Below, piece by piece: positions 11,127 to 23,701 of a stretch of DNA of 64,000 nucleotides. Within the stretch, counting starts at the first letter, position 1. Each line of letters begins with the position of its first letter. The translations under genes and the position numbers were made by a program. The notes beneath the pieces are model-generated. The model was not told the DNA's origin, ran no database searches, and saw only the letters and a program-made list of their open reading frames with translations. Origin of the DNA: Liolophura sinensis (taxonomy: Eukaryota > Mollusca > Polyplacophora > Chitonida > Chitonidae); contig NC_088305.1 of NCBI RefSeq assembly GCF_032854445.1, positions 26,562,628-26,626,627 on the forward strand, in the 5' to 3' direction.

Positions 11127-11332
11127 TGTATTTCACCTAAAATATAGCAAAACTGCGCTCTCAGAAGCACATAAAGGCTTTAACATGATTCTGCTGATGC
11201 TGATACTTTTTTTCTAATTAAAAACTGATCGAACTTCACAAAAAACCCTTAAATGACCCTATATAGGTGGATGCATTAACCACAATGTCATGTGAAAAAG
11301 CCTAAACTTTACCTGAAATGCAGCAATCCAGC
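11127..11332 (+). mobile_element. Dispersed ~200-bp repeat, family X, copy 1
   Basis: It begins CTGTATTTCACC, contains AAAATATAGC, a TTTTTCTAAT-AAAAA segment, GAACTTCAC, AAAAAACCCTTAAATG, AGGTGG, GTGAAAAAGCCTAAACTTTAC. The same ordered blocks occur at 20170 and 24100 and inverted at 33895 and 63520. No coding capacity or tRNA boxes are visible, so this is probably a non-autonomous DNA element or a SINE tail. Confidence 0.65.
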
Positions 11333-11764
11333 ATTTTATCACCTTTTAAGAAAAACACTCTCTCAATGCATTGGCTTTATGGATTTATTTACATAAAACT
11401 GTATACACAGTATATGAAGAATTTGGCTCTTTATGGTATATAAGGCTACAAAGAGGAAACTTCAGCCAGCTAATTAAGCCAGTTTCTGACCACAGAATGC
11501 CCCAGCACGATACAAGATGCCAATTATTTAGTCATAGTCATATGTCGTTTGTAACTTGCCTAACTTCTTCATAAAATTTCTGAGGTATATTCATTGTTTC
11601 ATACAACTTCAGCAGAATATCCCTCAGTATAAAGCTTCAAACACACTGCAGATAATCTATAAGCTCTACGGGCAAGCCTTTCAAAACTGTGCACCACAGC
11701 ATTATAAACGAACAACAATGATAAAGTATTACTTGCACAGATCTATTGTGTGATGTTTGCCACA

Positions 11765-12035
11765 ACTTCACAGAATGTTTGCCACACCATCATAGAATGC
11801 TGCCATTGCATCATAGAAATGCTGCCCCTGCATAACAGAATGCCACAATTGCATCACAAAATGTTGCATTCGCATCACAGAATGTTGCCATCGCATCACA
11901 GAATGTTGCCTTCACATCACAGAATGCTGCCATCACATCACAGATTGTTGCCACAGCATAATAGGATGCTACCATCACATCACAGGACACTGCCATCGCA
12001 TCATAGAAAGCTGCCACTGTATCATAGATCAATGA
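11765..12035. repeat. 21-bp minisatellite
   Basis: About 12-13 diverged units of CATCACAGAATGTTGCCATCG. Because 21 is a multiple of three, both strands show a long open frame (plus strand heptad MLPSHHR) that is a by-product of the repeat and not a gene. Confidence 0.9.
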
Positions 12036-14513
12036 TCAAACTTCAAAGGTTAACTGACATGCATTTTATATATTGGTTTCCAATATTATTTAACAGAAAA
12101 CTTCCACACCATTGCAGGAGGTATTTGCCCACAGGTTATCATGTACACATGTATCTATAACGAGGACCAAAATGAAAATGACAAACAAATGTTAATTCGT
12201 TTAATGATTTTCAAAATATGTGTTTTCATCACAAGAGAAACTGTGAAAATTACAACTTGAATTTTTAAAAATGCACAAACGTTCAAGGTTATATTCAGCA
12301 AGGTGATATCAAGACATATGATTATGTAAATTATAAGGTTTGAAACCGACACTAAGCATTAGGGAGGAAAGACATGGGATTGGCATACAAGCTCTGACAT
12401 GTTTAATTTGTCACATGGTGTACATCTGAACTGCCTGCAGAAATTTATGAATGGAAGCCAACAGAATATATCTATTCAAGCTATCTACGATCATTCGTCC
12501 ATACTAAATCAAAATACTCCAGGCCAAATGAGATTTAATCATTCTCATACCAGCCAGCACATGAAGGACCATTATCATCTTTGAAATAATTTTGCTCACC
12601 TATATCACGCAGCACTGTGGGAAATGCACCGTCCAAGTAGGGTCAGTAACATGAAACACCTACAAGTAGGTGTCGGCATTCCGCCCCACGTGAAAAATTC
12701 TACAATCAGGTTTTGTACCTGAGTTCTCTGTGAACCCCTCACAGCTGTGCATGAGATCTCACATATGTCTTGTGAACTCAGGACTAATTCAGGTATGAAG
12801 ATCTATCTTGGCTGTATTGCGAAAGATTGGATGACCTGGACACAACAGCAGGATAAAACAACACCCTTTTTGAGGTGAAATGTATACTGTTAATTAACAG
12901 GTGTGTTTCTGTATGGCCTTAGCCAGACCTCCTACCTGTCCCCCCTGCCTATTAATCACAGGTTCGCAGGCGCATTTATCAAGCTGGCATAGTTTGCATG
13001 CTTGAGAAGTGCCTCTGGAATTGTGTCAATACAGGGTCTGGGTTGTTCGGGAAAGCACACAGGGGCAATGAATACAGGTGTAGCTGACCAACTATAGTAA
13101 AGGTAATCTGGCGTCTTGCCAACTGATATCAACAGGTAGATAGGAGAGTCTTGCTGTGATACAAGGCCGTGATAGCATTGGCACTTAAAATCTTCACAAA
13201 AGACAAAAAAAAGCACAAAATTTTTTGAAAATAGACATGTACATGTATGGGTCTATATAAATAAAATAAGGTTACTCTTTGAACATGTTTAATATTTGAA
13301 AAAAAAAGATACAGCCTCAAGCTTTTTTTATATCTAAAAACATCCACAATGAACTAAATAATAAAATTACAAAACATGTTAACTATATAAAATCTTGTAA
13401 AAAGCATGTTTTGGATTACAGAACTTCAATAAGAAATGCTCTCCTAGACAACGCACTGTGACACTGTAGGCCAGTCATTTCAAAGACTAACTCTGATTTC
13501 AAATACATGTATAGTTATCCACAAAAACGTTACAATTCTCGACATGCAAGCGAGAATTCCATTTGTAATGACATCATCTGATCTGACTGGTGTTTCACGC
13601 TGTACTCAACAAGACACTGTGTGTAGGTAAATCAAGAGAAAATTTACCATGAATAATGATGTAGATAATATGAAAGTAAATTGATTTAAATTAAGTCAAA
13701 ACAAAATTAACCAATCATGGTAGTACTTTCAAGGCTTTGTATGTAGGTATATATAGTAATGAAGAAAATGTAAATGTAAATATGAGAGGTTTCGCAAGTT
13801 TTCTACTCGAGATCTTGCCAGGTTCTTTGTCAAGTCTTTGAATATATGTTTGCAAATATTAGCCCTTCCTATCAGTTTTCATATTAAAACTTACGACATA
13901 AAACATAAATTTCTAGAATGGTTCCAAGAAGTATATGTTCACTGCACTGTGATATATATTAGTCAGTTTACAGAAGTTTGGCCCAAGCAAGATCGATCAA
14001 GTTTTTAGAGAGTTTACTTGACCCACCTTCATACCCTGTCTTTTATGTACCTGTCTATAGAAAGTTAATCAACTGTGAAGGCTACAAAGCTTCTCAGGTA
14101 GGCTTTTACACCCATCTACACATCTTCCCCCTAGGGATCCATACAGGCCTCTATGTCAGTTTACACCTGAACAATAACGAAGCAGTTTCCAATGGTGCTT
14201 TCTTCACAGGTATATCCATCAGGCAAATAATCTTTTACCTTCATGGCAAAGCACTGGATAATAAAACTCAGAATTCAACTGTCATACATTTCGGAGATTT
14301 CAGATTTTTTTTCAAACTGATATCTCAAGGTTATCAATACATATTGCAATGCACTTTAAAGTTTACTATACAGCCCATCTTTAAAAGGTGAGAGCACGCG
14401 TCAAAATCTCATGATGTGAAAAGTATTTTTTACTTGTTGTTAATATAATATTCTCCAATGATATCAGTTCATCTGTTAAATAGCTGTGAAGATTGCATAA
14501 AGTGGCTTTACCA

Positions 14514-14735
14514 GGGCCTCGATGGCTAAGATGCTCAAACTGCTGGCTTAGTGTTCTCACCAATGATGACACAAGTTCTAATCCACCTCTAGCTCTTTTT
14601 GTCAAGCTTGATTAGATTCTAGCCAAAAGTTGGTGCTTAAATTAACCCAGGTACAGTGATTTCCAGAATCCATAAACCTGAAAGCCTTAAGTTGTTCTTG
14701 ACTACAGCATTAAACACCATAGTCAATCAAATCAG
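14514..14735 (+). mobile_element. SINE family C: different tRNA head, family A tail
   Basis: The head has an A box (TGGCTAAGATGC, 14523-14534) and a B box (GTTCTAATCC, 14575-14584) about 40 bases apart, then CACCTCTAGCTCTTTTTGTC. The 3' end (CTTGACTACAGCATTAAACA, then CCATAGTCAATCAAAT) is the family A tail. The sharing of a 3' tail between unlike heads is what is expected when one LINE mobilises several SINEs. Confidence 0.8.
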
Positions 14736-14850
14736 ATTTATGTATAATTCACTCATGAAACTAATATTTAAAATATGCATTAAAACCTATTCCGAGCTTT
14801 TCAATGATTTGGGAATGTTTTGAATACACTGAAGCATTTAAACCTGTCTA

Positions 14851-14963
14851 TTGTTATGGATTTCCCCCAGGCTCCGCCCGCTTTCCACTCTCCATAATAC
14901 TGGCTACGATCGTATAAGTCAAATATCCTTGAATACAGCATAAAACACCAATCAAGTAAATAA
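14851..14963 (+). mobile_element. SINE family A, 5'-truncated copy
   Basis: GTTATGGATTTCCCCCAGGC, GCTCCGCCCG, AATACTGGC, and CACCAATCAAGTAAATAA. It lies about 115 bases after the family C copy in the same orientation. Confidence 0.8.
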
Positions 14964-14999
14964 CTGAAGCATATAGTCTAGATTTATATGTACATCATG

Positions 15000-17290
15000 C
15001 AACATCAATCCTTAACCACTCCTTATTTTACACAAGATCATCCTTAATTTCACGAAGAAACTCGTTCTTTCCAAAAACTACCTGTCAAGCAGGTTACTTC
15101 TGTTGTAGGCTAATGACAATCCCGATATAAGCACATTTTGAAAAGTTTTAGATGGAACAATTCACTGTTTACTACTTTGCCTGACAAAAAGTACATGCTT
15201 TCATGCTTCGTAAATAATGAAACACTAGGTCAAAATAAAAAAAATAAAATGAAAAAAAGCTAAAAAAAAAAGACTGGATCAACCAGGGATAAAGTTGCAT
15301 GTTGTTGCTTCTTGTCAATTCCTGTCATTCGAGTATGTCCATGTTGTTGTTGTACTGGTTTGTCAACATATCTGGCCTGAAGACTTTATGCAGTCACCCC
15401 AAATAGGATTGTCTTGATGGGTTATATATAGACCAACCTTAATTGCATTTGAGAACAGAAAACTTGTCGTGATGTCGCGCAGCACTAAAAACACATTACG
15501 GTCCTACATTAACATATTCGTCATGTCAGTGAAATGAACGACATATGTGATTCTCTTCCAGAAAATTTCCACACAGGTGCACCAACCTGAGTGAGACTTA
15601 ATTAAAGACTTTGCAAAGTTTGCTGAACACAACAAATATAATTTATTCTTTGCGACATTTTCTGCATTGTTTTTTCTTTCACTCAAAATCATATATGGCC
15701 TGGAAAAAGTTCTCTCTCTTGCAATTTTTAAATAGCATTTTCAACAAATCTACAGATTCCCTATATGCATGTGCACTGGTGACATACAAACTGAAATAAT
15801 CGACATTTTTTCAAGTGCATTATTATAGGTCCAAATTATTTCTATTTTAAAAACTGAATTTTCATGGTCAACTGGTTAATTCGATATTTTTATCTACAGT
15901 TATTAAGTGCACTACACCATTAGACATGCAAATTGGACTCCCCGTGAACTTCCTACGCTCTATGCTACAAAAATTCAAACATACGTATTTCCTACACTTC
16001 AATCGTTGGCGCACATGGCATGTATCTCTTTTTATTAAAACATCCTGACCCAAATAAGGTTCACCATTCAAAAACCGCACAAAAAGGTATTTGCCTTATT
16101 GTTGACCTAGTCAAATACTTCCCTGCATGCTGATATGGACATACGATTAACTTTTATTTAACACACATAAACGTGTCCTGGGAAAATGTTGTAACAGACT
16201 TTGTTTCAAACCTATTAGCCACAAACCAAAGGGCTTGAGACAATTAGCTGTGTTCAATTGGTTGATCGAAAAGTTATTTCAGAGGCATTTCAAACAACCT
16301 TGACAAACCATGTGCAAAGGGCGTATGTCTTAACAACAGTTACTGGTTGGGCAGGTGATGAACGAGATAATCCTTTTCACGCATGTACATGAAAAGTCAA
16401 CCATTAAAACTGGCCCCATAAAATGGGAATATAGGTAAGCATGTATGTAATTGGAAAGTCAAAAGCTGGATGGACTAATTGGGAATCTTGACTTACATAT
16501 CTATCATTTGTAGCGTCACAAGTACATATTCTGTGTATTACAACCATTGCGTCCTGGAACTATAACATGCACTGGACAAGCTATACGTAAGGTCTAAATG
16601 ACAGTAGAACGCAATGTTTTCCTCTGTGACATTGCAGTGCGTGCACACTTCATCTATGTTTTAAGAGCACACATACACCAGTAACTGTGACATAATAAAG
16701 GAATGTACCAATGAGTTCACAACTTTGGACCATCTTGATACAAGCAGGAAGGAGTTTTAGGAGTGCCCCATTCTATAGCAAGTCCATGCACTGGATTGCT
16801 TCATGTATGTGCATACAAATGTAGTATGTCTTACAGACAAGGGACTCTGTACATGCCTGTAATATGTACTTGAAATAAGACTCGATCTAGACATGAAGGT
16901 CATATAGCCATCTGAAATGACCAAATCCAGGCCTGATCAAAGTCATACGCATCTTATTACAAAAGGGATATTAATCTACCGACCAGGACTAAGACTGGTA
17001 CCATACAGTATAAGGGATGTGGTGTAACTTTAGAAGCTTACAAACTTTCTTCTGTCAGGACGAATGTGTATATTCTGTATATGGGTACACGATCAGCCCC
17101 ATAGGACTCTTTCACAAAATAAAAAAAATGAACCCATTTTTAAGTAATCCTGCAAGCTGACATTTCTTATCTGATGTGGAATATTAATTAGAGACTGGAA
17201 ATGAAACGGATTTGAAATGAAATTTGTTCAAACGAATGCATCAATGAGAAATGTGCACGTGTTGTTGAAAAATATTGTCATGTGCATTTT
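15000..17290. other. Intronic sequence without recognised features
   Basis: AT-rich, with a poly-A rich stretch at about 15236-15275. I see no exon, SINE or tandem repeat. Confidence 0.5.
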
Positions 17291-17293
17291 CTA

Positions 17294-17692
17294 CAGGGGA
17301 GTTTTGAGTTTGAACTCTTCTATCACTGGAGGTAGAAAAAATCCAACTGTATCATGTGACCTGTCAAAAATGTTAGGCCACTATTTTTGATCACATTCAC
17401 TGTAACATGGGTGTCTGAAAAAAGAGTCATAAAAAGCAATTTAGAGTGGAGGAATGATAGCGAAGATTGAGAATCTGAATTTTTGTGAACTTGAGAAGTA
17501 AATTCCTACAGGAAAGAGGTGTCATTTGTGCCTCTGGAAAAGTTTCAGACAGGTGATCAATACATTAAGATGCCTTATTTTCCTATCTAACCTACACAAA
17601 GCTTTCCCAACATTTTTCACCATTCACATAACTCAGCAGGACTGATTTTACCTTTGGTGACAAAAGAGTTGCAACTCAAAACTCCCCTATTG
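17294..17692. mobile_element. MITE-like element with long terminal inverted repeats
   Basis: The left end reads CAGGGGAGTTTTGAGTTTGA then ACTCTTCTATCAC and AGGTAGAAAAAATCC. The right end, inverted, reads CAATAGGGGAGTTTTGAGTT then GCAACTCTTTTGTCACC and AGGTAAAAT. The inverted ends match over about 50 bases. The interior of about 300 bases is non-coding. A fragment of a second copy lies at 49033-49105. CAG at the ends suggests a hAT-type relative, but I see no clear target duplication. Confidence 0.7.
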
Positions 17693-17974
17693 TCAAGTGC
17701 ATAAAGGAACATCTGTTGGATATATAAGATTTATGAAAAGAAATTTTCAGTTTTTTTATCAAACAAAGAATAGTTAAACTAGCTTAAAAATTCATAGAAC
17801 ACATAATTACACACAGAAAATGAACAAATGTTTACATGTATTCAAGATTTGACGTAAAAGAGTTCGCTGATTCTTGAAGTAAAAACAGAAACATTGTTAA
17901 GGATGAATTTAATTTAACAATATTTATGTAATTTGGCAAAGCTTAAAACCAGCTTACACTGAGAATAACTGATT

Positions 17975-18905
17975 AAAGCAATTAAGTTACCACATAGTTT
18001 GATGAGCCTTGAGCCTTGAAACTAAAGGCTATAAGTTCAGAATGAATGAGTGCAATTATGTCACCAAATGTTTTGGTGAGTGTCAAGGCTATATGATTAA
18101 AATAACCGTAAACAAGTTAAGTCACCAGCTAGTTTGATTTCTTGAAACTTCACGTTAGATTAAGAATAATCAAATGCTACATTCAAACGTAGAGAGGTTA
18201 CGATTTAATTGGTCAATCACTAAAACGGCATTTTTAAAACTTAGGGCTACAGGTTCTATAAGAATATAAGGCATCTTAATTGTTATAAGTTTGGTTGAGA
18301 ATAATTTAAAAATGACGTTTTTCAATGTGAGCCTTAAACCTTAAAACTTAATTCTAGGCTGAAAGTGAATGAGAGCAAAGTCAAGCTACCATATTGTCAG
18401 GTGAGTCTTGAAAATAGTCTAATATTTAAGGCTACAGAATCAGAATGAATAAAAGTATCTTAATTATCACACTCAGCTCAGTGAATCTTGAAACTTTAGT
18501 CTCATAAACTGAAGTTTCTATTAAGTTGGGCAAACCTTGGTCCTTAAAACCTGAACTTGAGGTTAGGTAGGTTTAGAATGAATGAAAGCAAGTCAGGATA
18601 CCGTGAAGTTTAATGCGCCATGGATGTTAAAACTTGGGGCTATAATCAGGTTCAGAATGAATGAAAGCTACAGTATAATTAATTACCCTCTAGCTTGATG
18701 ACCCCTGGAAACTTTGGCTAGCTTAAGAAAGCCATGTTAATTACCAAAAGGGCAAACAACTCAGGACGGATGGTTGTGGATTTCAGCCAAATTTCCTCCA
18801 ACCACAATGTTAGGTGATTTCCTAAAAGTGAAATATCCTTGGGTATGAGTTTAAAGTCCAATCAATAATAACTAAATGCTAATTACCATATAGTTTGGGG
18901 AGCCT
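17975..18905. repeat. Decayed tandem array of ~75-200-bp units
   Basis: Variants of ACCATATAGTTTGGTGAGCC-TTGAAACTT-AAGGCTATA-TCAGAATGAATGAAAG recur at about 17990, 18120, 18280, 18390, 18465, 18596, 18684 and 18881. Divergence is high and spacing irregular, as in an old satellite that has accumulated indels. A SINE (18770-18875) has inserted near its end. Confidence 0.6.
18770..18875 (+). mobile_element. SINE family A, diverged 5'-truncated copy
   Basis: GGATGGTTGTGGATTTCAGC, TTTCCTCCAACCACAATG, AGTGAAATATCCTTGGGTAT and AGTCCAATCAATAATAA match the body and tail in order with many changes. Confidence 0.65.
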
Positions 18906-19690
18906 TGGAAGGACAGGGGAAGCCCAGTGGCCACCACCTGTACTGATGGCTGCAACACCTCCAGTTGTGAGAGTAAATCCAGCGTAGCGTTTGTCTCCAC
19001 ACCCACAGGTACGAAAAATTCCAATCTCCTTCAGAGGGGAGGGGAAGGAAATCTGCCCTGCCCTGAGCTTAAATTCACGGGTCGCAAGCACAGGGGGCCG
19101 GTTGGATATCAATGAAACAGGACAGGGTGGATGGTATCAGCGTTGTGTGGCTTGACCTGCTCCCTCAGGCTGGCTGCAACCCCTTCTCCAGAAGACAACT
19201 AATCTCACGGTGAAGCCTGTCACTAACTAACTACACCCTCCGTGCTCTAAACCGGAATCCCTGAAAACTTTTCTTTTTCCACCTGTCTTAATTGAATGCC
19301 ACAGCTTAAGCCCTACATGTATGTATACACTGCAGGTATGAGGCAAAAAAAAGTTAACTAAGTATATCGGCCGTACAGGTAAGTCGTATCAGGTTAAACG
19401 AGTTTTCCTCAGGTGTTCTACAGGTAAAGTTAAACCGCTCCGGCCCTCTCTCGTTGACAGCCGCTGCTACACTGAGCTGTCCAGGTGATAAGACCTCCCT
19501 TAACCCATCCAAATACCCTGGTTCACACATGAGTTACCTCCTCCAGACCCTCACTAGCCCAGCCTGCCTGAGTTACAGCCCATGCAGTCACCAGCCAGGG
19601 CTTGCCACGGCTCCTGACCTTAGCAGACCAATCAGAATGCAAGACAGAGGTGAAGTAAGGGTGGCACTTTGGGGTTGACACTAGACTAGC
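18900..19690. other. GC-richer intronic patch of unknown role
   Basis: Base composition is raised at about 18900-19260 and 19440-19680. At 19370-19440 there are four CAGGT cores (CAGGTAAG, CAGGTTAA, CAGGTGTT, CAGGTAAA) in about 70 bases. Open frames on both strands here match nothing I know. It may be a regulatory element or an alternative first exon. Confidence 0.3.
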
Positions 19691-20167
19691 ATGTTTTCAG
19701 CATGTATGTGTGCTGTAGAGCTGAAGTGACAATTTAGCCAGTGCACAAGCTTACAGGCCATGTGCTAGAGTAACAGCTACCATATGCTGTATACACATGT
19801 ACCAAGCACCAGTATAACATGCTGGGTTGACATTTCTGCTATAGTCATACACCTTGAGACCTGAGAGCTAAAAAAGAACCATTATCATATGAAGCCCTAT
19901 TTAACTTCAACCCAATGAATTAACCAAATACATGTGTATCTTGACAGACTGTACACTTACTTCAGTCACAAGCCAGAGGCAAAGCAGTATAGTTTGCCTT
20001 CATTCAGACCCTATGAGGCTGAAAGTTCAAATCCGGCTCTTGCAACCACTACTTTGACTTCAGACAGGGATTTATACATCTGCTATGTGTTCTCCACCGA
20101 ATTACCTGACCTTGGTCAAATATAACTGAAATAATATATTAAGAAGCCTGGTGTCAAACAGCAAACA

Positions 20168-20368
20168 AAGGCTGTATTTCATCTGAAGTTTGGTATGTAG
20201 ACATTCGACAATGACACTTTGGACGCCAAAACACGGTTTTCTGATAAGAAATTATTCAAACTTCAGAAAATACTCTTAAATGGCCACATGTAAAGTGGAC
20301 GAAAAAATCAGAATCAAGCAAAATGTGTCTCTTGAAAACTGCTAGACTTTTGTTGAAATAACAAGAGA
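20168..20368 (+). mobile_element. Dispersed repeat, family X, copy 2
   Basis: GGCTGTATTTCATCTGAAG, GTTTTCTGATAAGAAATTAT, CAAACTTCAG, ACTCTTAAATGGCC, AAGTGGACGAA, ATCAGAATCAAGCAAAATGT, CTTGAAAACTGCTAGACTTT appear in the same order as at 24098-24305. Confidence 0.75.
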
Positions 20369-21182
20369 AACAATAGAAATACCAAACTGTGTACAAATAC
20401 ATAGTACAACAAAGAATAAGATGTTAGAAGGCGATATGACAGATCAGTGGCTTTGAGAGTGTGAAATGGATTTCAAATTCAGCCATTTGAACTTACTGCA
20501 TAAAAATTCCACATGTTAAGACAATTCAGCCTACCATGGAGAGCATGGGACTTCACTCTTTCTGAAATTTGGCTCACAAATATCACATGAACATGATGAT
20601 TTTTCATAAGTCTCTTTTTTTTAAACATTCCTTAATTAATATGCAAATATATGCAAAAAATTAAGCGATGTAAATAAAGAAAAACATACGGAAAAAAGTT
20701 GAACTCGGCAAGCCTCTATAGGCTATAATATTAATGAGTGTCTTTAACCTACATATTCTTGCATAAAAACCTCAGACTAAAAAAAAAAAAAGAAATAATA
20801 ATAATAATCAAAAAATTTTTTTAAATATTTGGTCCTGATACACATATGATACCCGTCTTCTTAAGAAGGTCATATAATGTATGTAATAATACAGATCTTT
20901 GCAATGTAAAGCAAGATCCTTTAATTTTTCTCGGGCCAAAGACTTTGAAGCTGATACAATGGCTCTGTCACTGAATATTCCTTGTATTTATGCACATGAA
21001 TTACTCTTTATTCCAGTTGGTATTGGTTTACTTAACTCGAGCTGACCATTTTAACATAATTTAAGTTTAAGAATAATCAACTGTTAAGAAATCTCAAACC
21101 CCAAACTGATTTCAAGTACATGTAGCATTATAAATGTTGGAACACCAAATGTCCATTTATACAAAAGTGTAGATGGTCATAG

Positions 21183-21266
21183 TTTCCCTCGGGCTCTGCT
21201 TCCTCCCACCATTAATAAACTGGTGAAACACTACTGGGTTTACAGCGTAAAAGATCAATCAAATAT
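21183..21266 (+). mobile_element. SINE family A fragment
   Basis: TTTCCCTCGGGCTCTGCTTCC, TCCCACCATTAATAAACTGG and GATCAATCAAATAT are recognisable body and tail pieces, with part of the tail lost. Confidence 0.6.
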
Positions 21267-22227
21267 GCACAAATTTTCAAAACTTTAGTTGGGAAACAAT
21301 GATGCAGAAATTGTATACTGTGAGCCAAAATATCCAAGCGCACAATTCTAAATGACAGCTCACTGACATTGTGTCACCATATGGTGAAAGTGTATTACAT
21401 ACAGTGTACTTTATACAGTTAACTCCATATGTATAGGCTTGGACAATCAGATGCAATCATACCACCACCAGTCCAAACAATAAAACAAGCCATGTTTCTG
21501 CCTGATTGGCCAGTAAGTGTATGCTGACTGTTCTGCTGAGTGTGTCCCTACTGGCATGTGACCACAATATGTCTGCGCTGAAGGTGCCCCACTCCGGGTC
21601 GCCCATATGGGGGCCGGATCAGCGCTTAGAGGTGGGGTGCTCAATCCCAGCCAGTCACTCTGCTTCCCTACAGCTAAAATAAGTTAGTCATAAAGTCAAA
21701 AAATGCGGGGTTCTTCCCTGTATGCACATTTTGTCCTATTTGTCAAGTAAGACAATGAAGTGGCCCAGCTAACACACAGAAGTGAACTGAGTGCTTGTCA
21801 TACATGTGCATGTGTGCACACTGATATACAGGAACATTTACAAAGACAACCGGCCGCCACACCACATGCTTCACACAGAAGAGAAATTGAAAATATAGCC
21901 AATAACTATGAGACTATAGGTGGGTGGAATTGGCAGAACATTTCTAGATCAAGAGCATAACATATACACCTTAATTCCTCAACCATTTCGCATTTTTGCC
22001 CGGAATTATTCTGTGTTGACTGCTAAAACAATACTTTTGTGAAGTCCTGAGGCTGGCAAATTCAACCAATTTAGTTTTGTCCTCAAAATCAAATTAAAAA
22101 TGTCCACAAATTGCACTGAAAGTTGCTCTTTCAAGTGCGATAAGGTTCAGGAATTAGGATCCACGTAATATGAAAATCGGACAACAGTCTACTTATGTAG
22201 ACGGCCGGACATCATATTACCCTATTT

Positions 22228-22398
22228 TTTCTTCCTTGAGGTGTATCTCAGGGTATTGAAGGTGTATCTGAGGTATTGCCAATTGTGCAAATTAGTACCT
22301 CAAGTACACCTATAGTTGAGGTGTACCTTGTAAACTTTAAATAAAAATATGATGTCTGAGGTGTATCTGACGTACAACAGGTATACCTCAGATACGTG
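22228..22398. repeat. Foldback region built from GAGGTGTATCTGA motifs
   Basis: GTATCTGAGGTAT (22264-22276) pairs exactly with ATACCTCAGATAC (22383-22395). Inside lies a smaller hairpin, AGTACACCT with AGGTGTACCT, around 22310-22335. Further direct copies of GAGGTGTATCT occur at about 22237 and 22357. The region could form a cruciform or nested hairpin. Confidence 0.6.
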
Positions 22399-23670
22399 CT
22401 TGTAGGCAAGGTGGGTGTACACTGTTTTCACTTTTCTTTTGATAGAAAACAAGCTCAAAACACTTTAATATTGGCTGTATAACTGATAGATAAATTTAAC
22501 TATGTTTGTAGGTTCATGCTGTGCCTGTAAATCTCAGCTGACTTACAGGGACAGAGCTCTGTTGTAAACATGTTCAATGGTGCGTGTAGCTAATTCTTAT
22601 GCCTGATCATGAGTGAATTGAAGACCATAAGCTTTTCAAAAGAATGTACAAGTACATTTATTCTATCTTTACCGTACATGGTCATCATTGGTACACAAAC
22701 CTTCACAAGAAATACTACATATAAGTCATTAGAGAGCAAAACTTACACGTTTATATTCACATAAATGATCACATCAAAAACTTTTTCAAAGAGAACCGAC
22801 CACCTTGCAGTCTTTGAATTACCATTTTGCTTTAAAGTCATACTTAATAGGTCTAAATGTTTGATCATTTGTATTCTTCTATAAATATAACATATTTGCC
22901 ATCTTGGGAATCTAATGATGGGATATACAATTTGTGTTATACTAATTAAAATTGAGTCAACTTAGCGGGTTTTAATATAGAAGTATCTCAAAAAGACATT
23001 CCACCACCCACCTGTCTGGTGAACCATATATGATGCTTTCATCTCAATAGATGTTCAACAGACGAACTGAGCCATAAAGCTTCTTGAAATGGCAGGAAAA
23101 GATCAACTGCCCTGTGTAAAATGATAGCAAATCAAGACAAGTGCCACACAATTTGATTTCACAATGTTGGTACTCAAGCATCACAGCCAGTTGTTGTAAG
23201 GTCACAGACTGTAACAGAAGCCACCAAGTAAAACTAGAGTTGTGAATAGTGGAACAACAACTGGAATTTCATGTCATTCCTGGATGGAGGCATGGAGGGG
23301 AGGGGCAAAGGGACTTCAGGTGTCAAATTTCAGACGTATATATACTGAGGATTTCAATGTTAAAATTATACCAAGCGTTCCACGCTTAAAAATGTTCAAA
23401 CTATTTGAATTTTTTTCATGAATAAAATAATGTGCTCTTTCTTGGTAGGATTATATGTTTAACAAAAATGCATATATCACCTGTAGCTTAATTATGCTGA
23501 TTTTCATTCTTACCAGAATGTTTTCAGTAGAAACACAACTTGAAGTTTGGAAAGTTTGCTCGAACTTTTGCTTTAACATGTCACAAAACAAAACTTCATA
23601 TATTACATGTGGTACTTAACAAAGCCTTGGGTAATTTTGTTTCCAGACAACTAAATACATGAATGCAGTG

Positions 23671-23701
23671 ATATATATATAATATATATATATATATTAT
23701 A
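23671..23701. repeat. AT dinucleotide microsatellite
   Basis: A run of alternating TA with one AA interruption. Shorter TA runs occur at 25722-25742 and 26197-26214. Confidence 0.95.

Noticed and set aside
11750-12160. 136-codon frame with a heptad repeat (MLPSHHR)
   Set aside because: By-product of a 21-bp minisatellite. Not a coiled-coil or zinc-binding protein.
13978-14391. 137-codon plus-strand frame
   Set aside because: It starts at TTG, has no ATG near its start, resembles no known protein and is free of splice context. Most likely chance.
18879-19112. 77-codon minus-strand frame in a GC-richer patch, possible alternative first exon
   Set aside because: Strand is right, but there is no donor in a suitable phase that I can single out and no similarity to RBMS N-termini. 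Kept only as a GC-rich patch.
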